From Antrodiella citrinella (taxonomy: Eukaryota; Basidiomycota; Agaricomycetes; Polyporales; Steccherinaceae), in assembly GCA_004802725.1 (NCBI GenBank), contig SGPM01000047.1, forward strand, positions 54,713 to 118,712: a stretch of 64,000 nt of DNA, read 5' to 3'. Each line of letters opens with the position of its first letter. Position 1 is the first letter of the stretch. Under the pieces are notes generated by a model. It was not told where the DNA came from. It was given only the letters and a program-made list of their open reading frames with translations, and made no database searches. Both the position numbers and the translations under genes were made by a program. Positions 12,634 to 22,245 of the stretch are shown here, piece after piece.

Positions 12634-13109
12634 AGTAACGGAACGTCGTTGTATCAGAAGTGATATATACCTGGATAGCTTGGGTAGCGCAATGGTGAGC
12701 ACTGAGCTCTACAATGACTGCTTGGCTTCTAGCGAGGGTAGAATTTACTGGCAAAATGCGCCTGCAATACGAACTCGATTAGATCGTATGAAAATAGCTA
12801 CCTGAATTGCAGTGTAACGTATACGTTAGGGTTGGATACACGCAGGATACTACTGGAAACTAGAGACTTACGTTCAGTGAGTAGTGAGAGTAACAAGATC
12901 GAATTTCACTTCCGCGCCCACCAGATGCCAATAGCGCTCGACCTCGGTAGTCGCCGCTTTGACAGAGCCCTGGCACTGATTGGTCATGACGCTGACATTC
13001 AAGTCGAAGTACAACGACAATACACAACGCCGCGATACATTGAGATGAGAATTGGCAATGGGATTCAAAGCGTAAGCTATATCAGCAGCGCGAGCCCAAG
13101 CCGCCACTT
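12634..13109. other. Intergenic region
   Basis: Promoter side of the ankyrin gene and 3' side of the reductase gene. Open frames on both strands look like chance; no family signal. Confidence 0.4.
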
Positions 13110-14309
13110 TCAAACTGAAGCTCCCCACCATCCCTTCGCTCTAAAATAATCCATTACCTCTTTTGCGCACGTCTTCCAAGAAACATAAGTCTGGTCGAGG
13201 ACTTGACCCGCCTTCGACGTGTCGAACGATATGTTGAAGTTCGCGTCGTCACGCTTCCAGGTAGTGACCCCTTCATCAACGGTAGGGTCAAAGGTCTTGA
13301 CAACGTTGACTTCGAAGCTCATCAGGACAGAAGGGAAACGAGAGAATGAAAATTTGACTCACTCCAATCCTGCCAACAGAACTGCTCATTTGTGATGAGA
13401 AAGCGTTCGCCGCCGGCTTTCTCTGTTCTGAGAGCCGCCAGAAGGGCGTCAGTCAGATCGTGAACGGACACCCAGCTGACCCTGTAAATGATGATTAGAG
13501 CATGTCGAAACCGAAGGTTTCGAATAACGTACGATCGCTTGAGCAGATCATCTCCCTTGAACAGCCCGGCACACACACTGAAATAGAAAACCTGCAGAGA
13601 CAGGTTCAAATCCTTGGGGTCCTCGACTTCCTGCAATCCCTCGCCCAAGATCAACCCTGGGTGCAGAGTGACCAGATCGAACTTAAGAGCGTGCTTGTTC
13701 TTCTCCATGAACTCCCATGCGGCTCGCTCCGACAACACCTTGCTCGCTTCGTAGTGGTCTGTACCAACGGCATCCTTTGAGTTGCTTTTGTCTACAACGC
13801 GATCGTTCCAGTCCTTCTCCGTGTATACAGTGCGAGTCTCGCCATACTGGTCGTGGATAGTAGAGACGGAGGATAGGAAGACGAAGCGTTTCACTTTTGT
13901 GCCATACTTCAGGGAGCTCTTGAGAAGCCCGACCGTACCCTCCACAGCAGGACGGATGTATTCCTGGTTATCGGTCGCAGTGACCTGGAAAGCAGCGGCA
14001 GAATGAACTATAGCATCGACGCCCTTGACCGCTTCGTCGAAGGCACCGTCCTGTGAACATGAACCCCGTGAGTGAGACATATAGGGTCTAACATCTACAG
14101 GACGTTACCTTTGTGATATCTGGGACCACTACGATCTCCAATTTGCTGCCGAAGGATTTGAAGTACTTCTTTGGATGTTCACCTTTAGAAGCAGAACGCA
14201 CAGTTCCCCGAACGGAGTATCCGGCCTCAAGGAGAGCTCTGGCGAACCACATGGCGGTAAAGCCATTGATGCCTGTAACGAGAACTTTGCCGGAGGTTAT
14301 AGCGGGCAT
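13110..14309 (-). CDS. NAD(P)-dependent reductase, extended SDR (dihydroflavonol reductase/GRE2-like)
   Basis: Four exons join to 345 residues: 14309-14109, 14050-13533, 13481-13363, 13309-13110. The N-terminus has the nucleotide-binding glycine motif VTGINGFTA near residue 12. The catalytic pair is YEASK near residue 157, with the active-site Ser in FLSSVS upstream, as in the dihydroflavonol-4-reductase and methylglyoxal/ketone reductase (Gre2) branch of extended short-chain dehydrogenases. It is expected to be cytosolic and to reduce a small aldehyde or ketone with NADPH. The exact substrate cannot be read from sequence. The last junction was chosen so that WQDW continues into INVVKTF; a nearby alternative acceptor breaks the frame. 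A TATA element lies 44 bases upstream of the ATG. Confidence 0.92.
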
Positions 14310-15188
14310 GATGAGAGATATGTGGGTACAGAGCGACGACCCACAGGAGGCCCTTATATACCTAGAGGCCCTTGGTCAACCGATCTAGGGGGCGTGTATA
14401 TCGCCAACTTGAAACCATATTTCCTATTTCGGTCTTGTTTGCACGGTCATCGGGATCCGGAAGCTGCAACTGACGAATCAGTATACTTCGATGCTCCCGC
14501 TGACGCAACGTAAAATATATAAATCGCGGCTTCTTAGCGGTCCCGCTAGATTCCGGTTATTGAGAGCCGCATGGAACGGACACGGCACCATACTACAGAA
14601 GCACCTCCGGCGATGTCAACTTGAAGCTCGAAGGTCAACACAGACATAGCGTTGACTCGGATTTCTAAACTCACGGATACTAGTAGCCGATTCCACGATC
14701 GAATATTTTCGAACTAGCCAACCGGTAGAGGTCTCGTCCGAAGCAAAGGGGAGTGCCTACCACTGAAACGGAAACTTCAAAACAGTCGCCACAATACTTA
14801 CTAGTAGTGATGACAGGCTGTTGGTTGGTAATCGAATTTGCGCAGTCGTATATCACACAACGCTTATTACGTCATATTCAGCGCTCTAGATCGTACTGAA
14901 CATCCAGGCTCCATCCGTTTTGGGATCAGTTGGTCCCTAAAACACCGGGATTTGCACTTTTTGTCGGGATTTGTGTCTCTGCATCCCATCGTTCCTGGCC
15001 CGCTAAAGTACTAAAGTGCGAAACTCCCGAAGCGGCGTACTTGTTTATCAAGGAGGGTTCAGAAAAATATGACTGGTATTTTGACGTTCCATAACTAAGT
15101 TACATCATCAGTTCCGTAAAATCATTTCTACGGCTAAGATTCATATACATGGAGCAAAGTAGGTACCATTCTCGTGTTGTCACTTAGC
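14310..15188. other. Intergenic region
   Basis: Upstream of the reductase. A second AT-rich TATATAAAT stretch occurs near 14516. The rest, about 14.6–15.17 kb, shows no coding frame, repeat or RNA gene that I can support. Confidence 0.4.
14353..14360 (-). promoter_or_regulatory. TATA box of the reductase gene
   Basis: Reading the minus strand gives TATATAAG, 44 bases before the ATG. Match and spacing fit a fungal TATA box. Confidence 0.55.
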
Positions 15189-17741
15189 CTAATATTGGTA
15201 TTGTTGTCGCGACCGTCGTTCGCGGCTCTCAGTCCCCTCGATAATCAGACAAAAAGCACAGAAAATGAGGATGGCTACCAGCTTGGCGAGGAAGATTACC
15301 AGCTTGATCGAAAGCTTTACGGCCGATACGAGCGTATCAGCCATGTCTTCCAAACATTGTTGTAGGAAAGCCCGACATGCCCACAGGAATAGTTTAGCGA
15401 GGAAGAAAATGGATCTCAAGACGAAGAAGCAGATTGACTTCATGTAAGGATATCCTTGCGTCGACATCGTGATGGGCACGACGACGAGGATGCAGACGAG
15501 TGCGACACCGGTCAGCCTGAGGTAGTGCGGTGGCAGCAGGTTCGGGTTGTAACTGATAAAACCATTTGGTCAGCTCAACTTGACACCAGGAAGCTTGAAT
15601 ATACTTGAGGCCTGAGGAACGATACTCACGATATTGGTCCCGGAGCGAGAACAACACGATTACTAGCCCTGGAACTATTAGAGACACCGCGACTCAATAT
15701 CCGAGTGGAAGGATCTTCATCAGAGTCCCCGCGCCGTGGCGGCGACTCGGACTGCCAACGATTGCTCAATGTTCGACTCGAATCAAATTCCGCCGCCGTG
15801 GTTCTGGACCATGGAATCTGAGACTCGGCGTTGAACAGATTATTATCATCCACGGGTACCACGGGTACCACAAGCTGCGCTGTCGGACGAGGATCAGGCG
15901 CGACGTCGGCGACGTCGGCGATGAGTCGCGACAGCAATATGCGGTTACCAGCTTCGACGCACTGGGGGACCGGATATATTTCGCGTCTCATCAGACGTTT
16001 TCTCACTTTGCGAGTTGGCGTGTGCTGCACAGAGGGTGCGACGGGAGGGCCGGAAGAGGCTGAGGCCTGAGATGTCTCTGTGGCTGGCGCGGTTCCTTCA
16101 CCGCCAGCGAAAGAATGCGGCCGCGTTCGTAGTTGCTCGATGAGCGACGTGTCCTGGACGAAGCTGATGGTTGGATAGAAACTAGGAGCACGAGGATTCA
16201 GAGGCGGGGAGGTAGGCACATGAGGTTGGGCGACATTAGACGCATCCGTAGATGGAGATGGCACCACGCCATGCTCGATGAGGTGTTCCAATTGGCTGAT
16301 CAACGATGTATACGAGGCTTTCGTCGGCCTTTCACCCAGCAACTCTCCGGCTGCCCGAGTACCCTCAGTCGCTTCATGATAGCGAATGGCGGAGAGAAGG
16401 TTCCGGGGGGATTTGAACGTAATGAGGCGAGGATGGTTCTCCAGGCGGATGAAATTCACCCGGGCACATTGCTCTGCATCCAACAGATGCATGCGGAACG
16501 TCAGGAGGTCTTGAACGCGACTGCCGACGACTTTGTATTTCGCACCAAACGACTCGGCGAACCTGGTGCGAAGTGGTTCGGGGTACTCGCTGAACGAGGA
16601 AAAGGGCGTTGCGTGCTTCACTTCCACCGAGGTTCGAGGTAAGTCGCGGAAGAAGGAGTCGTCCGGGACGTTATCTCCTAAGACTGAGAATTGTCTGCCT
16701 CTGCCTTCTTGTGGATCGTCCATCGCGATGTTTCGCAGCATGATGAGCAATTTCGGTGAGACCGGGTATGTGGTTGTATGTATCCAAGCGAGATGAGCGG
16801 GATTGACGTCGGGATTGGCAAGATGACGCATAAGCATAGAAGAAGGAAGATACGTCCCCTCCCACAATCCGAGCCCATTGTCTGTCATCAGGAACTCGCA
16901 ATCGTCAGGAGCCACGAAGAACGCGAGTTGCATGAGGCACATGTCGCGAAAATATAGGGTGCGATCCGACTCGATGATCTTGTCGTTGTCCGGAATCTCC
17001 CAATGCTCCGATGTCAACATGTTTTGGAGATTGAACAGCCAAACGGCTCGCATATTGTCCAAGTTGTGCTTCTGTTTGAACGTTTCCACCTCTATGCGCC
17101 CATTTTTATCGAACTTCTCCTCGAGGAACTGTGTCATGCGACGCCCGCCCCTGTAGTCAGCGAGGAACAGGAACTTGCGAAGAGTGTTGACCTCAGCGCG
17201 ACTCAGAGTAACGGGAGTTCGCGCCAAAACATTGGAACCATCGATAGCTTTGTGGAGTTTCGCTATGACCGTGGAGGCTTGGCTTTCCAGTTTCGAGAAC
17301 AACCCCTCGATGTGGTAGAGATTGGACTCGCTGGCGGTTCCTTCGATCTTGTACATGTCGAAGACGCCGTAGGCTCTGCTGAGAGGCGTACCGAGGAGAA
17401 GCTTATCCTCCTGCACGTCGTGCATGTTGATACACTCCTCCGTCGGCGGGCATCTCTGCGCATCTCCGGCTTTGCCACGTCTCTTGCCTTTTTTCTTCCA
17501 CCGCCGCGAGCCCGAGGAAGACGGTCTTGAGATGAGGAGCACATGTAACAGTCAGCATCGTTAATTTCCCGAGAACAGCACAATGCTTGAGTACTCACTG
17601 ATTGCTTTGAAGGGGTAGAGAGCCTTCTGTCTGTCCTCCAACGATCTTCCATCTGCGTAGTAAGAATCGAGGCACGTAGTGATGATACTGAGACCTCTCG
17701 TGGGCCGATGAAGACGATACGCTTGCCTGAGGATTAGACAT
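15189..17741 (-). CDS. DUF4238 protein with C-terminal membrane segments
   Basis: Three exons give 800 residues: 17741-17599, 17525-15630, 15552-15189. Near the N-terminus QYHHYVPRFLLRRW matches the DUF4238 signature (His-His-Tyr-Val-Pro then Phe-Leu-Leu), and PLSRAYGVFDMYKI near residue 97 is the second conserved block. DUF4238 has no proven biochemical role; it occurs in bacteria and is expanded in mushrooms. Residues about 130–460 are a folded region, followed by a Ser/Pro/Arg-rich linker to about residue 680. The last exon adds hydrophobic stretches (LTGVALVCILVVVPITM and SIKLVIFLAKLVAILIFCAF), so anchoring in a membrane by two or three helices is inferred. The third exon is in frame only with the acceptor at 15553/15554. 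The membrane tail is the least certain part. Confidence 0.85.
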
Positions 17742-17997
17742 GTCTGCCCTTCGTGTCGTGGTTCAGGTTGAGTCTATCTGAGGAGGCCCACAAACCACCA
17801 GGCAGATCGTTACCACGCCTCGAGGAAAAGTTGCCTTGGCTGCCACGCGTAGCCTGCGTGGTCTGACTGCATACCGAGAATCAACGTGAATCTCGACCAG
17901 AACCAGACTTCTTCTCGCCGCCGCTATCCCATATCACGGATATACATCAGTACACACTTCAATGGATTTCATCTCGAAGGGATCCTGCATCGTGGTT

Positions 17998-18023
17998 GAG
18001 AGAAAGAAAGAAAGAGAAAGAAG
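17998..18023. repeat. GAAA-type microsatellite
   Basis: A short purine run of GAAA and GAGA units, slightly imperfect. It sits between the DUF4238 start and the tRNA-like element. Confidence 0.7.
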
Positions 18024-18075
18024 CTCGCTGGGTCCGGAGATCAGCGTCAGTAGTGGTCGAGCACGGGCGCATGGG

Positions 18076-18160
18076 CGGCCCGGGTGTACTTGGTTATCAC
18101 ATCCGTTTCGCAAGCCACGAGGCTTTGCATAGATGCTAGGTTCAATTCCTGCTGTGTCCA
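18076..18160 (+). ncRNA. Degenerate tRNA-like sequence (tRNA pseudogene or SINE head)
   Basis: The segment contains a D-arm-like GTGTACTTGGTTATCACAT (18084-18102) that resembles the tRNA-Val D arm and polymerase III A box. It also has GGTTCAATTCC (18139-18149), a good B box/T-loop, followed by a 3' end GTGTCCA. The T stem has a mismatch, the expected 5' acceptor strand pairing with TGTGTCC is missing, and no clean anticodon stem forms. A hairpin AAGCC-ACGA-GGCTT occupies that place. It therefore looks like a decayed tRNA or the tRNA-derived head of a short interspersed element, not a working tRNA. Confidence 0.4.
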
Positions 18161-18464
18161 TCCCAGTGTGTCCACCTATGTACCAATGCGGGATTCACTC
18201 GTTTTTTGTCTGGCTTTTCGTTGAAAATTCGAGAGATTCGACGAGCGGGGCTGCTTCGATTGCCACTGATGCGAAGGATCGCTATAGCGATTGGCGTCTT
18301 CTGGAGTTGATCTCATAGCATTGCAACGTTCTCAGAAAATACATGGCACACCTTTGCTTTATCAAGAATCCCGCTGAAGTCCGTAGTAACATACATTTCC
18401 GTGCTTAAAATTCCTGCCAATTCTATCGTACACAAATTGCCTTTGAACAACACCTGAGTTGCGC

Positions 18465-20897
18465 TTAAGCAGCAACCTTAGGTTTCGACGACACGCTCGC
18501 AATATCCACTGACAACAGATCCTACAAAATATCACGTGAATATCATAACGACATGTTCCCGACAAGTTGTTTCCCGTACCTTTCCGGCGCGTAGCTCAGC
18601 GGGAGATGGCATGAGGCCAAGACGAAGGAGCTCTGAGGCTTTGCTCACGACAGGATCGCGGGACATACTGCATATAGGAAGGTACGTTCAGGACAAAGAC
18701 GACAGACAGATTGCAAATGAGATACACGTACCTGGCAACTGCGACTACCTTTCCTTCCTTCACGTAGTACACGACAAACTACAAGGTGCAAGGCGATTCG
18801 TTAGCATGCTATAGCTAGCGTATTCAGGAAAAATATACTCACTTTCAACTCGTCTAGATTTCCATCTACGATCACGTCGTCGAATCCAGCGCCGACGCCG
18901 CAGTATCTGAGCTGCCCGCCCTCTGAAATACACTCAGCTCAACGATCAAGGCAGGCATGAAATGACACGTACGGGCACTCCAGAAGACTGGCACCTTGAC
19001 GAATGGTTGACCTTTGCCTTCCGCGATGGTCTTGCCCGCCGCACGACCGTGATTTCCAGCAACCTAGAGAGCGCAATCAGCTTGAAAACCTACAAAAACC
19101 GTGCTTTGACGTACGTTCCAGTGCTCAATGCGTCTCTGCTCACCCGTCCTAGGCTGGGGATACGACGCAATATCACCTTTGTGAGATCGTCAGCAATCTG
19201 TAAGGTAAGAACGAATAAGTCAGACATACCGAGAGCGTAAACACTTCCATCCAATCCCTTCACCTTCAGGAACTCGTCCACAGCAACGGCACCAGTCTTG
19301 TCGACCGCCTGTTCGAAGCCTTTGCTAGCCCTCAAGAATTCGGTCGCAGGCGCCACACCGACGCCCATGATGACGGCGTCCGTCTCGAGTGTGACGTTGT
19401 TCCCGGTTGAGTCCGTGATGACGACAGCGCCTGCTTTGCTGGGGTCGCTCGAGGAAGGCACGATCTTGTTGACCTTGGTTTGCATGTGGAACTTGACGCC
19501 GTTGGACTCGTGGTACTAAACTGAGAGTGAGTACAAGGCAAAACGTAGACATGATAGATCAGCTTACCTTCTTGAGAGCTGCACCAACTTGCTTGCCAAG
19601 CACCAACTCGAATGGGAACTCCTCCATGCCGATGACATCTACCGAGGCGAGTTTTCGCTTTCCTAGAGCGACGACCAGCTCCATGCTGATGAACGACGAG
19701 CCGATGACGACGAGCTTCTTTCCTTCCGTTACCGCTACACCAGACGCACGTTACTAAGTGTGACACATATGACGAGGAATGTGTCCATACCAGCATCGAT
19801 CCTCTTCGCATCATCTACGCCGCGAAGCGTAAAGACATTGCTGAGATCTTTGCCTTCGATAGGCAGCTTCCTGGAGACACCGCCGGTCGCCAACACAAGC
19901 GTCTCGTACGGGACACGTTCGGAACCGCCAACGATGACGGCCTTCTGAGCAATATCGACAGAGGAAACCTCCGTGCTGGTTCGGAGCGTGGTATTATATT
20001 TGTTCAAGAGGACCGTAGGCGACAGCCACTCCAACTTCGACGGGTCAGACACAAGGGCTTTGCTGAGCTTCGTTCTGAAAAAGTACTATGGTCAAACTTT
20101 GTACGCGCATATATGCTAGATTGCCTACCTATCAATGGGCGCATGCGCCTCCTTCGAAAGAATCGTGATGGCGCCGCTGTAACCGTGCTATTACCAAGAA
20201 TTAGGCGGGACAATCCAGAGATAGAGAGATGTCTTACCTCTCGCAGGCTCTCTACTGTTTGGAAAGTAGCGCTTCCACCGCCGACGATGACAACGCCGGG
20301 GCCAGCGACAGACTTTGCCTGAAGCTTTGGCTGGCGTGACATGTTGCTCTTCACGGTGTCGGCAGGATCTGCGGTGACGAGAATCTTGCCGTTCTCTACG
20401 TGGGCCTTGAACGAATGCAGCGCTGACGGCGCCGGCGCGTCCTCTGTAGCCAGTGTGCTTTAGCATGCATGTCGTGATCTAACTGAGCCGTTCGCGTACC
20501 AATATCGCCGGTGCAGACATTGAAACAGGCTGAAAGCGGGTGAGAAGGCAGAAAGGAGATATTCAGACAGTAGACAGACCTCCGTGCCATGGGCTGAGAG
20601 ACGTCAGATCGATATTCACGACGCTGAAATAGATCAGGACTCACCAGACAACACGGCCGTCACTCGTCAAGACACCCTTAGCTAATGGTGCACCATAATG
20701 GGTACAGAACGCACTGGTGGCGTGAATTGTGTCTCCCAAACGGGAGAGAAGGACCTTGCCTTCTCCTTCGAAGTCGACCTGCTTCCTGGAAGCGTTGGTG
20801 AGTATCTCCTGCGCAGCACGTCGGGGCCAGATAACGCTCACATTTCACCATCCTTGAGCTCCGTCTCGTTGAGGACTGCAATGGTCTTTGTCGACAT
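18465..20897 (-). CDS. Rieske–FAD/NADH oxidoreductase, AIF-like (AIFM3-like)
   Basis: Fifteen exons give 555 residues: 20897-20842, 20785-20645, 20593-20580, 20529-20500, 20443-20238, 20187-20129, 20074-19791, 19734-19568, 19515-19230, 19176-19115, 19063-18973, 18922-18843, 18778-18732, 18667-18580, 18521-18465. Residues 1–105 form a Rieske domain: CTHYGAP supplies Cys and His, and CPWHGACF supplies the second pair, together binding a 2Fe-2S cluster. The pyridine nucleotide-disulfide oxidoreductase fold follows: [10 protein letters not shown] (about 138) binds FAD, and [13 protein letters not shown] binds NAD(P)H. The C-terminus has [17 protein letters not shown] and a dimer-domain-like end. 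It probably moves electrons from NADH through FAD to the Rieske centre; the acceptor is unknown. Exon 3 is only 14 nt and encodes most of CPWHG. No mitochondrial targeting peptide is evident. Confidence 0.93.
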
Positions 20898-22245
20898 GGT
20901 GCGAAAGTGCTGGTTGGGTGCGTTGATGAGGCGACGATATGAAAGTGGAAGGAGAGATGGGCGGAGGCATGAGAGAGAGAACATATAAAGATTTCTCACC
21001 ACTGGTTGGTGGGAGTGTAAGTAGCTCGCGATGTGATGTCACTCTCCAGCTCCGCCAATCCTGATCAGCCCATTACAGACCTCGTCATCGTTACGTAACA
21101 AGCGTGTCACTTCCACGTCCAGTCACATTGTGGTCACTGGATACGCGACGCGTTCGTCACGCCGCAAGCTGAATCCGGTTGCTTCCTTCGTCGTCGTTCA
21201 AATGCCTCGCGCTAGTTCATTCGATTTATACTGCGCATACGTAGAAGATCCCGCGAGAGAGTATGAGAAGCAAGGGTGGAAACAAAGGCGCGTCAAGCGT
21301 TGCTCACACCGGAAGAGAAGGAGCAAAACAAAAGGCCAAGAAAGACTGGAGGGATAGCCTCAAGTTGTAGCAAAATGGGGATTGAGGAAAGGCCATCAGG
21401 AAAAACCCTCATGTCGGATTCAGCAAAACTAGCAGGATTATACATAATTCACCAGGATTATGGCAGTTAGAGCAGTTAGAGTCTGTTAGACCAGTCCGGC
21501 GGGATTACACAAGGTCCTATAATTCCTGTCAAATCCTTTCTAAACAAGACATATATTCACGTCAATTAGACATACAGTGTCATAATCACAGCCCGCTACA
21601 CTGAGGAGCTTCGAGAATCCAACACAAGATACACGCCATTATGTTGCGATTTGAGTCAAATTAGAGAGGAATAGTAGCTTGATATACTTCCAGCAGCTGA
21701 TATTTACACTCTAAAAAGTATCAGAAACATGATATTATTGTGCTCCGCTTAACGCAAAATGGGCCGCTACAGATGATCTACAATACGAGTGATGACGAGA
21801 CAAGTAGTGCACACCACGGGTATACCCGCGGGTGTCACCGAGGTCACCCNATNNCCGTACCCGNCAAAAACCCGTACCCGGGTCACGGGTACGGGTATCT
21901 CGGCGTTGGGGCGCTTANTNTCAAATCGTCGGTGCAAACATGAAATAGCGGCCACAACAGATACATTGTNACAANTGTAGTATATACAGATCGTAGAGTA
22001 CACAAACAAGTATCTATTTCAGCCTTTGAATGGTGCAAAACCAAGGGGGGTTCACGCGTGCTGGCGCCCAAATCAACTCCCCCCAGCCAGGACCCCGAGA
22101 ACCGCATAAGAGACCCTCCAAGATTGACGATAAGATTGTGTTATCACTACGAGCCGCGCGTACGCTTCTTCCTCTCCTCCTCCATTTCCATCGCTGATTC
22201 GCTTTCAATTCACCCTAGTACCAACAAACTACAAGCCATATCAAC
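20898..22245. other. Long intergenic, repeat-bearing region
   Basis: Upstream of the AIF-like gene (a TTTATATG stretch on the minus strand near 20980 may be its TATA element). The part from about 21.38 to 21.78 kb is AT-rich and non-coding. A GTACCC-rich patch with n bases follows. The segment may include the left end of the adjoining transposon, but I found no terminal inverted repeat by eye. Confidence 0.4.
21817..21899. repeat. GGGTAC/GTACCC palindromic low-complexity patch
   Basis: The patch contains the perfect 12-bp palindrome CGGGTATACCCG (21817-21828). It also has a perfect 10-bp inverted repeat, CCCGTACCCG (21871-21880) with CGGGTACGGG (21886-21895), separated by five bases. Several n bases lie between, as expected where hairpins disturb sequencing or assembly. 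Confidence 0.75.

Noticed and set aside
18584..18620. GCGCGTAGCTCAGCGGGAGA looks like a tRNA D-arm/A box
   Set aside because: It is inside an exon of the AIF-like gene, encodes [10 protein letters not shown] in the proper frame, and no matching T-loop follows.
21817..21899. Telomere-like GGGTA units
   Set aside because: Units are inverted and irregular, not a TTAGGG array; there is no sign of a chromosome end.
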